DNA from: Mycoplana azooxidifex
GTDB taxonomy: Bacteria; Pseudomonadota; Alphaproteobacteria; Rhizobiales; Rhizobiaceae
NCBI RefSeq assembly: GCF_014196765.1
Contig: NZ_JACIEE010000007.1
Span: 396,641-460,640, forward strand
Direction: 5' to 3'
Length of the DNA: 64,000 nucleotides
In this document: one piece after another, positions 8,134 to 18,358 of the stretch
Layout of the letters: each line of letters opens with the position of its first letter
How positions within the stretch are numbered: the first letter of the stretch is position 1
Translations under genes and position numbers: made by a program
Notes under the pieces: generated by a model
The model's database searches: none
The model's input: only the letters and a program-made list of their open reading frames with translations
What the model was told of the DNA's origin: nothing

Positions 8134-8783
8134 CGCGAACTCCCCTCCGCCTCGATCGCCTCGGCCTTGCGCCGCAGCGCTTCGACGGCGCGCGACACGG
8201 CGATGCGTTCCAAGAGGCTACTGTCGCCGTCCAGGAGAACATGGATCAGCGTCTCGTCGCGCTCCTGGAAAGCGAGCAGAAGCCGGATCTCCTGTGAATT
8301 CTGCGTCGTTTCCAGCAGGCCGTTCTCATCGGCCTTCGCGCCGGCGGCAGCCTCGAGCGCCGCCATGCCTGCCTGGGCCTGCAGCGAACGCAGGGGAACG
8401 AGCCCGGCCAACTGCGGGGGCTGCGTCGCAGGTTCCCCGACGCCGACCCAGATGACACCGCCCGCCTCTTCCACCGGATGCGTCGCCACGCGGATCGTCT
8501 CCGGCGGCGAAAGGCCCGGATGCGCCGGAATGCGCAGACAGTTTCCGGCCGCTCCGTAGCTCCAGCCGTGATAGATGCACGAAAGGGTCTCGCCGCGCAC
8601 GAAGCCATGGGACAGGCGCATGCCGCGATGCGGACAGCGGTCCGCCGAAGCCGAAGGACGGCCCGACGCACTCCGCCAGAGCGCAATCGGCCCGGCTGGC
8701 GTCCGCGCCGGCACCACGGTTCCCGGGGGAAGATCGACAGAAAGGGCGACTGGCGTCCACGATCCCGTCGGGTCGGACAGCAT
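8130..8783 (-). CDS. Stand-alone Rieske [2Fe-2S] protein, partner of the Rieske-less oxygenase
   Basis: A 217-residue protein taken from MLSDPTGSWTPVALSVDL at 8783; a longer upstream frame exists but the homology begins here. The cluster site is complete: C50-P-H52 and C69-I-Y-H72 (C-x-H-x16-C-x2-H, ending CIYHGWSYG). After the Rieske domain there is no catalytic iron domain and no flavin or ferredoxin reductase module, only a mostly helical tail ending in a charged, coiled-coil-like segment (AVEALRRKAEAIEAEG). Its TGA overlaps the ATG of the oxygenase gene. NdmD of caffeine degraders also carries an extra Rieske domain in trans, but fused to a reductase; the reductase for this system is not in the window. 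Confidence 0.87.
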   Translation of the reverse strand: MLSDPTGSWTPVALSVDLPPGTVVPARTPAGPIALWRSASGRPSASADRCPHRGMRLSHGFVRGETLSCIYHGWSYGAAGNCLRIPAHPGLSPPETIRVATHPVEEAGGVIWVGVGEPATQPPQLAGLVPLRSLQAQAGMAALEAAAGAKADENGLLETTQNSQEIRLLLAFQERDETLIHVLLDGDSSLLERIAVSRAVEALRRKAEAIEAEGSSR

Positions 8784-8938
8784 GACTGATTTCCTGAACA
8801 ATTTCAAAAATGTAACCACAGGAAACAAGGCTGGCCGATAGCGCTGTTACCAAGGCTCGACAAGGTTTGCATAACTAATCGACATTGGCAATATTGATTA
8901 AATAAAAGGCAGGAAAGAAATTCGCCCGAAAAAATGCT

Positions 8939-9217
8939 TCAGGGTTGCCCGCCGGTTCCGCCCGCGGCCGGCGTGCGGGTTATCGTCTCGACCCAGACGT
9001 CGATCGGGCCAAGCGAGCATCCCATTTCCAGCATGTCGATCAATTCGACCGGCCCTGCCACTTCGACTTCGATCCGGCCGGCATCGGCATGGCGGATCTC
9101 CTGGCGGAGCCCGAGCTTGGCGGCATGGCGCCGGATCCAGGGAACGAAGGAGGCGGAATCAACCGCGCCACGAATCGTCATCCGCTCGAAGAGGTGGTCC
9201 TGATTCTGTCGGGTCAT
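8939..9217 (-). CDS. Acylphosphatase-fold protein, probably catalytically dead
   Basis: A 92-residue protein of acylphosphatase length and layout: RMTIRGAVDSASFVPWIRR, AAKLGLRQEI, DAGRIEVEVAGP and a GPIDVWVETI end. In active enzymes the first loop reads GxVQGVGFR with a catalytic Arg, and an Asn follows in VxNxxDGxVE. Here the loop reads DSASFV and the Asn position is His (RHADAGRIEVE), so both catalytic residues appear lost. It lies 155 bp upstream of the Rieske gene on the same strand and could be co-transcribed or separate. The fold call is moderate; the lack of activity is inferred. Confidence 0.6.
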   Translation of the reverse strand: MTRQNQDHLFERMTIRGAVDSASFVPWIRRHAAKLGLRQEIRHADAGRIEVEVAGPVELIDMLEMGCSLGPIDVWVETITRTPAAGGTGGQP

Positions 9218-9955
9218 GAATGTCTCGCACGGCTCACGGCATGTTGCCCTATCACTGTGCGCAAGGACGACCCACGTAGCAAGCTCGGGCGAGCCGACAG
9301 TGCCCCTCAGCGAACCTGTACGGGAGGCGATGACGGGATTTCCGTTGGGAATGGTGCTGTGGGCAGGAGGCGTGCGAAGTCATGGGGCCGGAAAATGCGG
9401 CGGTTGCGATCGTCTGCCTGCTGGAGAGGGCAGGGCACATTACCTCCGCCGGCGGCTATCTACGGGATCTGACCCGGAGCGTTCTGAAGATTTTGCATCA
9501 TCTGGTCGATGGCGCAGCGGAACGAATGGATCCTGCCAGACACCTATATTGAACCGTCCCGGCTTTACCGGAGACCCGATTGGCATGTTGCGGACATCGA
9601 TGCCTGTCGTCAGTGGCATGGAACCAGAAGTGCGCAGCGTCGTTGTAGTTGCGTCTTGCAATGGAGGATCGGCAGCCGTGAAAAAAGAGGTTGAAGCTCA
9701 GAAATCGAGAGAAAACGAGCGCCGGGACAGCTCCAAACCCGGCACGATTGTCGCCGGCCCGGATGCCCATGCGCGGGAGCGTGCTGGAAAAATGCCAACA
9801 GGCCGGAGCCCCAAATCCGGAGACGACCCTACGAAGAAGCTGGCAAACCGTTCCTAGCCATGATGCCTCGGTGTGGATTGGCGGATTTCCCGCGCTCTTG
9901 AGCCGTTAGCCTTCCCCCGCAAGCGGGGGAAGGCCTCAATCGAAGATCCTAACAG
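9218..9955. other. Long intergenic region without a recognisable gene
   Basis: About 740 bp. Open frames exist on the plus strand (9216-9857), but their product is low-complexity, lacks any family motif, and has no convincing ribosome binding site. The only clear structure is the hairpin near its right end, described separately. It may hold decayed sequence. Confidence 0.5.
9909..9934 (-). terminator. Strong hairpin just downstream of katG
   Basis: A perfect 12-bp stem (GCCTTCCCCCGC paired with its complement) with a two-base centre, 22 bp past the katG stop on the minus strand. No T-run follows on either strand, so it may be a Rho-assisted terminator or an mRNA-stabilising hairpin rather than a classical intrinsic terminator. 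Confidence 0.5.
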
Positions 9956-12299
<2,344 letters not shown>

Positions 12300-13217
12300 A
12301 TGAATGTCCTCACGATGAAACATCTCCGTTATTTTGACGCGCTTGCCCGGATCGGCCACTTCGGCCGTGCCGCGGAGAGCTGCGCCATCTCGCAGCCGGC
12401 GCTGTCCGTTCAGATACGGGAACTGGAGGTGATACTTGGTGCGCCGCTCGTGGAAAGAGGGGGGCGCCGCATCCGGCTCACGGGACTCGGCGAAGAGTTC
12501 GCGGGACGCACCCGCGCGATCCTGCGTGCTGTTGACGAGCTTGAAGACCTCGGCCGGGCGGCGCACGGGCCGCTTGCGGGCCGCATTCGTCTCGGCATCA
12601 TTCCGACGGTAGCGCCTTATTTGCTCCCTGGCATCATAAAGGCGCTCACACAGCTATATCCCGGCCTCGATCCGCGACCGAAAGAGGCAGTTACGCATAG
12701 GCTGATTGAAGACCTGACGGAGGCGCGGCTCGACGCTGCGATCGTTGCTCTGCCGATCTCAGAGGCCGCGCTGGAGGAGGTTCCGCTCTTCGATGAGGAA
12801 TTTGTACTGGTGCGACCGTTGGAGGATGCGGGCAAACCTGTGCCGGCCCCCGACCGGCTTCACGAGATGCGTTTGCTTCTTCTCGAGGAGGGGCATTGCT
12901 TCCGTGATCAGGCCCTTTCGGTCTGCAATATGACGGCATCATCGACCCGGGACTTGATGGAAGGAAGTTCGCTTTCGACGCTCGTTCAGATGGTTGGTGC
13001 GGGCATAGGCGTGACGCTTATTCCGCAGATGGCCATCGATATCGAGACACGGTCCTCGTCTGTATGCGTGTCCCGGCTTGCCGGATCTCGACCTACGCGG
13101 ACGATCGGGATGGTATGGCGCAAGACCAATCCCCTGTCGGCGCAGTTCGCCCAGGTCGCGAATATCGTGCGGGAAACCGGGCTGAGCATGCAAAAGCAGT
13201 TGGATAACATCCGATGA
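12300..13217 (+). CDS. oxyR: Hydrogen peroxide-sensing LysR regulator OxyR
   Basis: A 305-residue LysR protein with an N-terminal winged helix-turn-helix (MKHLRYFDALARIGHFGRAAESCAISQPALSVQIRELE). The redox pair is present: Cys200 in LLEEGHCFRDQ and Cys209 in ALSVC, nine residues apart like Cys199/Cys208 of Escherichia coli OxyR. Oxidation by peroxide forms a disulfide that switches on targets such as the divergent katG. An alternative start five codons downstream (MKHLRYF) is possible. Confidence 0.93.
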   Translation: MNVLTMKHLRYFDALARIGHFGRAAESCAISQPALSVQIRELEVILGAPLVERGGRRIRLTGLGEEFAGRTRAILRAVDELEDLGRAAHGPLAGRIRLGIIPTVAPYLLPGIIKALTQLYPGLDPRPKEAVTHRLIEDLTEARLDAAIVALPISEAALEEVPLFDEEFVLVRPLEDAGKPVPAPDRLHEMRLLLLEEGHCFRDQALSVCNMTASSTRDLMEGSSLSTLVQMVGAGIGVTLIPQMAIDIETRSSSVCVSRLAGSRPTRTIGMVWRKTNPLSAQFAQVANIVRETGLSMQKQLDNIR

Positions 13218-13358
13218 ATTGAAACCGGTATGCCAAGCGTCGAAACTGCAGCTAGTGGCGGCGCCTGGCAGGGGATGCCGAGCGCGGAGAGGAATCGGTT
13301 CTTGTTGACCGCATAGGGGGGCCTTCATCGACACGACGCCATGCCCGCGTGCCTGAGG

Positions 13359-14252
13359 TCATCGGGTTACGTATGGCTTCGGTTTCTTGTCGGTCCACTG
13401 TGGCGGAAGACCGTATTTGCCCGCGACGGCGCCCAGCACTCCCGGGGCTCGACCAAACGTTTCACACGCGGGGTACTTGGGCTTTCCTCCGAACCAGGAC
13501 TGCACCCGCTGCCTTGAAGGAACCGAAATGTTGAGCATCTTCGGCTCCTTGCCAGTGATCAACATTCGCGAAAAGTCACTCGCGAACTTTGTCGCTTGGC
13601 CATACGCATCACCCACCTCGGAATACCGGGGTTTGTCCTGGATGAAGTTCGCTCCGCGGCCCCACATCATCGCCGCGCGCTGTGTACTGACTCTATCGAC
13701 GGCTTCCGCCTCAACGGCGAGACCACCGAGACCGAACGGTATACGGGGTATGCCAACGAGCGGTACATTGTCGGGAAGTGCAAAGCCGCCGCCAACGCTA
13801 ACAACCGTCGCAGCGCCCGCCACAGTCTTGTTCGTCGGCACTATATCGGTGACGACGGACCGGATCGTCAAATCCGCCGGTTGGTCAGAAGGGACCATTC
13901 GATATTTGTCGCTGAGTGCAATGCATAAGGCCCGGTCGAGCACGTTGGACACCAGAGAACGGTCAGCCTCCGATTTGATCTTCGATGCAGCGATGAAGGT
14001 AAAGCTAGTCGGGACAATCCGGACCGTCTTCACCTGGGCCAGTTGCCGGCCATCGACGTAAAGCCGCCGCTTCTTGCCCAGCTTACCCTTTGCTGGGCCA
14101 AGATTGCTGTAGGAGGTCAGTGTTCCACTTTCTTTCATGGGCATCGAGGTGCATCCCGTGGCGGCGAGGGCCATGCCTATTGCCAGGGCAGGAAGCAAAC
14201 GCCTTGGCGGTTCGTCAGCCAAGCGACGGAAGAAATGAAGATTGCTGCGCAC
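13359..14252 (-). CDS. DUF3313-type lipoprotein
   Basis: A 297-residue predicted lipoprotein. The start is GTG at 14252 with GGAGG eight bases upstream. A signal peptide (LLPALAIGMALAATGC) ends in a lipobox whose Cys would be acylated. The mature part begins with a SGTLTSYSNLGP stretch typical of DUF3313 proteins, followed by a region rich in beta strands and a Gly/Val-rich VVSVGGGFALPDN segment. No enzymatic motif is seen. It lies downstream of, and on the same strand as, a two-component system (157 bp gap) and may be one of its targets. Confidence 0.7.
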   Translation of the reverse strand: MRSNLHFFRRLADEPPRRLLPALAIGMALAATGCTSMPMKESGTLTSYSNLGPAKGKLGKKRRLYVDGRQLAQVKTVRIVPTSFTFIAASKIKSEADRSLVSNVLDRALCIALSDKYRMVPSDQPADLTIRSVVTDIVPTNKTVAGAATVVSVGGGFALPDNVPLVGIPRIPFGLGGLAVEAEAVDRVSTQRAAMMWGRGANFIQDKPRYSEVGDAYGQATKFASDFSRMLITGKEPKMLNISVPSRQRVQSWFGGKPKYPACETFGRAPGVLGAVAGKYGLPPQWTDKKPKPYVTR

Positions 14253-14409
14253 TTTCGCTGGCCTCCAATGGTGATTTCGGGAGGACAGTCGGCGCGAAGG
14301 ATTGCCGCAGCATTACAAGGGAATCTTCCAGGACAGAAACTGGCGCGGAAGCATCAAAACAAATGAAACAGTGGCTACTGTCGAGGTGGACGGCAATCCC
14401 GTCTCCGTA

Positions 14410-15750
14410 TCAAAGGAGAATGGAAACTTTCGTACCCTGTTGATCGCTTTGCATAAACACGCGCCCACCGTGATTGGCGACAACCTGTTTGACCAGGCTC
14501 AGTCCCAGCCCGGCGCCTTGGCTTTTCGGCGTCACACGGTAAAACGGCTCGAAAACAAGTTCCTGATGATCAGCCGGTATGCCTGGGCCCTGGTCAGCCA
14601 CCGCAACCGCGCCATCTGCCGAAACCGAAACGGCAATCTCCCCCTGGCCCTCGCAGTGATCGATTGCATTTCTAATCAGATTGCTAACGGCTCTTGCCAA
14701 CGCAGGCGTGTTACCGTTGCGTTCCAGCCTCACAACGTCGCTGTGAAACGAAATCTGATAGCCCGCAGCGATCGCCACAGGAGCAATGTCTGCCACGACC
14801 GTCTTTGCAAGTTCCACCAGATCCACCGTGCCATCAGGGTCCACCGATTGGTCATTGCGCTCGAAGTCGAGGAGCTGCTCGGCCGTGTCGGCCAAACGCG
14901 CAACATCGTCCAACAGACGCCTGCGCTCCTGCCCCTCGGGCATTCCGTCGATCCGTGTCTGCATGATCGCGATCGGTGTTCTGAGCTCATGGGCCGCGTC
15001 GATCAGGAAGCGCTGGCGTTTCCTGGCTTCGTCCTCAAGACGATCGAGCGTTCCGTTGAAAGCGGTAACCAGAGGAGCGACTTCATTGGGGATGCCATCC
15101 ACGGGAAGGCGTGCTCCGCGTCGGCGCGGATCGATTTGCGCTGCTCTTTCAGCGACGTCGCTCACCCGCGCAAGCGCGCGGCCGACGCTTCGTGGAACGG
15201 CAAGAAAAATCGCAGGCAGAGCGACCGCGAGCAGTGAGACATAGATCGGGTAGGCTCGGGCCAAAAGGGCGAAAACGGGCGAGCCTTTGTCTGCCACGCC
15301 ACCAAACAGAATTCTGACCTCACCCATCGCTGTTTCGACATCGTCAATTGTCGCGATCTCATTTGCCGCAGCGGATCCGCGTAGGTCTGCGTCGTCGAAC
15401 AGATGAACCAGATGCGCGAGTTCAGCATAGGCCGGGGGGATGGTGCCATAAGATACCGACACACCATCCGTCGTGGCCACCACATACCAGAGCGAGTTGT
15501 TCCGCTCCTTGAGCGACCTGAGCTCCGGCGTTTCTTGTAACGCCAAACGTCCCTGGCTATCGCGTGCCGCTGCCCCGGCTATCGCTGAACCGACCGTCTC
15601 CTCCATGGCAATGTTCGGCGACATGATCGTAGCGGCCCAGACGCAAAGCCCGAGGATTACCGCGGCGACAACGACAACGATGACCAGACTGAGCTGCCAA
15701 CCCAGCCTCCACCACAACGAAGGGTTCGAGTTGCCTGCCGTGCGCATCAT
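14410..15750 (-). CDS. Sensor histidine kinase (two-component system)
   Basis: A 446-residue membrane kinase. Transmembrane segments lie at about residues 18-41 and 168-186, flanking a periplasmic sensor of roughly 125 residues. A HAMP-like linker follows, then the H box DAAHELRTP (His254), an N box (NLIRNAIDHCE), a G1 box (VADQGPGIP) and a G2 box (GAGLGLSLVKQV). It overlaps the response regulator gene by ATGA (15747-15750). The length of the sensor domain is typical of QseC/TctE-like kinases. The signal is unknown. Confidence 0.92.
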   Translation of the reverse strand: MMRTAGNSNPSLWWRLGWQLSLVIVVVVAAVILGLCVWAATIMSPNIAMEETVGSAIAGAAARDSQGRLALQETPELRSLKERNNSLWYVVATTDGVSVSYGTIPPAYAELAHLVHLFDDADLRGSAAANEIATIDDVETAMGEVRILFGGVADKGSPVFALLARAYPIYVSLLAVALPAIFLAVPRSVGRALARVSDVAERAAQIDPRRRGARLPVDGIPNEVAPLVTAFNGTLDRLEDEARKRQRFLIDAAHELRTPIAIMQTRIDGMPEGQERRRLLDDVARLADTAEQLLDFERNDQSVDPDGTVDLVELAKTVVADIAPVAIAAGYQISFHSDVVRLERNGNTPALARAVSNLIRNAIDHCEGQGEIAVSVSADGAVAVADQGPGIPADHQELVFEPFYRVTPKSQGAGLGLSLVKQVVANHGGRVFMQSDQQGTKVSILL

Positions 15751-16418
15751 TCGTCCTTCAGGAGATATCCGACGCCCCGGATATTGTGGATTGCAACGCC
15801 CGAGCCGGCATCCGCCAGTCGTTTCCGCAGTCGTGATATGTGCGCATCGAGAGCATTGGACTGGATCTCTTCCTCGTAGTTATAGACCGCCTCTTCCAGC
15901 GTCGACCGCCGGACGGTCTTGTTCTTTCGCTTCGCGAGCGCGATGAGAACCAGGAGTTCGCGCCTGGGAAGATCGAATTGCGTCGAGTCGATAGCAACGT
16001 TCAGATGCAGCGGATTGATCACCATGCGACCGGCAACAATCTCCGTCTCTGCAAGGTTTGTAGGCCGCCGGAGGACTGCGCGCACGCGCGCCATGAGTTC
16101 CTCGACGAGGAACGGCTTGCCGAGATAGTCATCGGCGCCGATGTCCAGCCCCTCGACACGCTCCAGCGGTTCGTTTCGTGCCGTCAGGACGATGATTGGG
16201 GTGTCGCGCCCTGACCGTCTCAGCTTTGGAACGAACGTTAGCCCTTCTCCGTCAGGCAGACGTCGGTCCAGTAGGATGGCATCGTAGTCGTTCTGCAGCG
16301 TCAATTCGAACGCGTCGGCGAGATGCGTTGTGTGGTCGGTGACGATACCGTGCTTGGCGAGGGCAACTGCCAATGCCGCCGCCAGTTCCTTCTCGTCCTC
16401 TATCAGCAGAAGTCTCAT
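15747..16418 (-). CDS. OmpR/PhoB-type response regulator
   Basis: A 223-residue regulator with an N-terminal receiver domain (MRLLLIEDEKELAAAL, phosphoacceptor Asp51 in AILLDRRLPDGEG, Thr/Lys in VLTARNE and DDYLGKPF). A C-terminal winged helix follows (LPRRELLVLIALAKRKNK, NALDAHISRLRKRL, IHNIRGVGYLLKDE). The start at 16418 is chosen because the receiver domain begins there; the upstream open frame does not look like protein. It is the cognate regulator of the overlapping histidine kinase. Confidence 0.93.
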   Translation of the reverse strand: MRLLLIEDEKELAAALAVALAKHGIVTDHTTHLADAFELTLQNDYDAILLDRRLPDGEGLTFVPKLRRSGRDTPIIVLTARNEPLERVEGLDIGADDYLGKPFLVEELMARVRAVLRRPTNLAETEIVAGRMVINPLHLNVAIDSTQFDLPRRELLVLIALAKRKNKTVRRSTLEEAVYNYEEEIQSNALDAHISRLRKRLADAGSGVAIHNIRGVGYLLKDE

Positions 16419-16637
16419 CTTTCCGTCACCCTTCCGTCCCGCGTTCTCCGCCACGAAGGTTGCAGCAGCATTACGGAAACAGGACGGCCGTGCGGTGATG
16501 CTGCTGCAATTGTCGAACCCCGGCAATCAAAGTCATGCAAATGCCGGCGCACTCGGTTGCCATGCGCATGAATTTCAAGAGCGCGATCGCCTTAAGACAG
16601 ACGCTGCCGGGCACATTTGCCCGGCAACGGATGTGTG

Positions 16638-16970
16638 TCAGGCAACCACTTTGATCCGCCCTGTCATGTTTGGATGGAACCGGCAATAGTAGCCGACCGT
16701 ATCGTCTGCCGTCGCGACATGGGTCGCCGACTTGCCGGGTGGGATGAGGACTTCCCACCCGCCCTTGACGGTGGCGGTGTGGGCGAAGGGATCCCTGTTG
16801 ATCCATTCGATGGTCTCGCCCGCCTTTACGTCAATGTCGGCAGGTTGGAAGCCGAGGTTTTCGATCATGACATGAACCTTGCCGTTATGGGCGCGGGCAG
16901 ACGCGCCACCAGCCAGCACGGCAGCACCCGTCATAAGAAGCTGCCGCCGGCTGAGAAGGTCCGGCGTCAT
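16638..16970 (-). CDS. Small blue-copper protein (cupredoxin, amicyanin/plastocyanin-like)
   Basis: A 110-residue exported protein. The N-terminus SRRQLLMTGAAVLAGGASARA is a twin-arginine signal. The type-1 copper ligands are visible: His64 (DPFAHTATV) and Cys96, His99 and Met102 in YYCRFHPNM. It probably acts as a periplasmic electron carrier. Its ATG overlaps the stop of the DUF4142 gene upstream, so the pair is translationally coupled and under the same ECF-type promoter. Confidence 0.9.
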   Translation of the reverse strand: MTPDLLSRRQLLMTGAAVLAGGASARAHNGKVHVMIENLGFQPADIDVKAGETIEWINRDPFAHTATVKGGWEVLIPPGKSATHVATADDTVGYYCRFHPNMTGRIKVVA

Positions 16971-17488
16971 TTCAGGCCTGCTGCGACATGCTCGGCGTGC
17001 TGCTGGTGGCCCTGGAACAATTTCAGGCCGGTTTCCAGCAGGCTCTTCAGCTCCGCATTCTGCGCCGAGGGGATGAGCAGGGTTTCGAGCGCACCATTCA
17101 CCTGCCTATGATAAGCCACCTCGTTGTCGATATAGGCCTTGTCGAAAGCGGCGCCGTCGAGTTTGCCGAGCTCGGTGCGCCTTTCCTCGGCCGCCTTGGC
17201 GAGCGCCTGGCTGGTGGCGTTGTCCTCCGGTATCACGTTGAGCTTCTTGACGAGCGCCAGCGCCATATCGTTGACGGCCTCGTGGTCCTTTTGCATCGAC
17301 TGGGCGAAGGCAACGACGTCGGGGGTCTTCGTCTTCGAGAGCGCGAGCTCGGCCGCCTCCACGTCGATGACGCCGGCGCTGTAGGCGATATGAGCGATCT
17401 GCGGGTCGGTCGGCTTGTCGGCGGCCATCGCAAAGGTGGCGCTGAGAGCGAGGCAGGTCGCGGCAAGTGCGGCAAAGTGGGTCTTCAT
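16967..17488 (-). CDS. DUF4142 periplasmic protein
   Basis: A 173-residue protein with a cleavable signal peptide (MKTHFAALAATCLALSATFAMA). The ferritin-like, four-helix DUF4142 domain follows, with a DPQIAHIAYSAGVIDVEAAELAL start and an AFAQSMQKDHEAVND helix containing the typical Met-x2-Asp-His. The start at 17488 follows GAGGAGATC. The biochemical role is not established for the family; it is often linked to envelope or oxidative stress. It lies just downstream of an ECF sigma factor gene and behind a copy of the promoter motif found in front of that sigma gene. Confidence 0.85.
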   Translation of the reverse strand: MKTHFAALAATCLALSATFAMAADKPTDPQIAHIAYSAGVIDVEAAELALSKTKTPDVVAFAQSMQKDHEAVNDMALALVKKLNVIPEDNATSQALAKAAEERRTELGKLDGAAFDKAYIDNEVAYHRQVNGALETLLIPSAQNAELKSLLETGLKLFQGHQQHAEHVAAGLK

Positions 17489-17534
17489 CGGGATCTCCTC
17501 GGCGCCGGTCGGCGCCTGTTTCGTTCGACGCTGC

Positions 17535-17563
17535 ATTGGATGCCGGCGTGCCGAGGAGGTTCC
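17535..17563 (-). promoter_or_regulatory. ECF-type promoter before the DUF4142-cupredoxin operon
   Basis: On the minus strand this reads GGAACC-N15-CATCCAAT, with -35 at 17558-17563 and -10 at 17535-17542, ending 47 bp before the DUF4142 start. The same -35, spacing and -10 occur before the adjacent ECF sigma gene (18279-18307). Two identical hits in one locus support a cognate ECF promoter. Confidence 0.75.
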
Positions 17564-17565
17564 CG

Positions 17566-18255
17566 TTATTTTTCCAGCCCGAGCTTTGTGATGACCGCCT
17601 CCGTCAGTCGGTCGCAGCGTACGCCGGCGAAAGGAAAAGCGTCCATCAGCACAGGGCCGATCTGCGCCTCCAGCCGGCTTCGGATCAGTTTTCGCGCACG
17701 ATGAAGACGTGTTTTCACCGTTGCCGCCGGCAGGTCGAGCAGCGCCGCGGTCTCTTCCACGCTCAGGCCCTCGATGACGCGGGCAACGAAGACAAGGCGG
17801 AAGGCTTCGGGAAGCGCGTCGGTTGCCTCTTCGACGAGGTGGAGAAGCTGTCGCTGCGCCATAACGCGCTCCGGATCTGCTGTGGAGGAGGTGAGCGGGA
17901 AGGGAATGACCGCGGCTTCGGTCAGGCAACGCGCGGGGGAGACGCGTTTCAGCCGCTTCTGCCCGCGAAGCCGCATGAGCGCCGTGTTGAGAGCGATGCG
18001 CGACAGCCAGGTCGACAGCGACGCCTGTCCCTGGAACCCTTCGAGACTGGCGAAGGCCTTAAGATACGCTTCCTGCAACACGTCCTCCGCATCAGCATTG
18101 TTGCGGACCACGGCCCGGACGAGCCGGTAGAGGCGCTGGTTGTGGATCTTGATAATCTGTCGGGCGGCCTGCGGATCGCCCGCCACGGCGCTGCGGATCA
18201 GGCTGGCTTCCTCCGCTGGGAAGGAGGCAAGGGGAATGTTCTGCAAAGCTGGCAT
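17566..18255 (-). CDS. ECF-family RNA polymerase sigma factor
   Basis: A 229-residue sigma-70 group 4 factor. Region 2 (IHNQRLYRLVRAVVRNNADAEDVLQEAYLKAF) and region 4 (DALPEAFRLVFVARVIEGLSVEETAALLDLPAATVKTRLHRARKLI) are both clear. A 35-residue tail ending KLGLEK extends beyond region 4. No anti-sigma gene adjoins it; the neighbouring genes encode envelope proteins (DUF4142, cupredoxin). Start 18255 has AAAGGAGC upstream. It is probably autoregulated through the motif at 18279-18307. Confidence 0.92.
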   Translation of the reverse strand: MPALQNIPLASFPAEEASLIRSAVAGDPQAARQIIKIHNQRLYRLVRAVVRNNADAEDVLQEAYLKAFASLEGFQGQASLSTWLSRIALNTALMRLRGQKRLKRVSPARCLTEAAVIPFPLTSSTADPERVMAQRQLLHLVEEATDALPEAFRLVFVARVIEGLSVEETAALLDLPAATVKTRLHRARKLIRSRLEAQIGPVLMDAFPFAGVRCDRLTEAVITKLGLEK

Positions 18256-18278
18256 CGGCGTGCTCCTTTCGGGACAGT

Positions 18279-18307
18279 ATTGGATGCCGGCTGTCCTGCA
18301 AGGTTCC
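18279..18307 (-). promoter_or_regulatory. ECF-type promoter before the sigma gene
   Basis: Minus-strand GGAACC (18302-18307), 15-bp spacer, CATCCAAT (18279-18286), 24 bp before the sigma start. It is identical in both boxes and spacing to the site at 17535-17563; the spacer also shares a GCCGG block adjoining the -10. Confidence 0.75.
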
Positions 18308-18358
18308 TGGGAAGCGTTTTTTTGCGAGGCAACACAATTCCTGGAGCGACATCCTGCC

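Noticed and set aside
9216..9857. A 213-residue plus-strand open frame in the gap before katG
   Set aside because: No family motif, no good ribosome binding site and an atypical Ser/Gly/Arg-rich composition; likely a chance open frame in GC-rich DNA.
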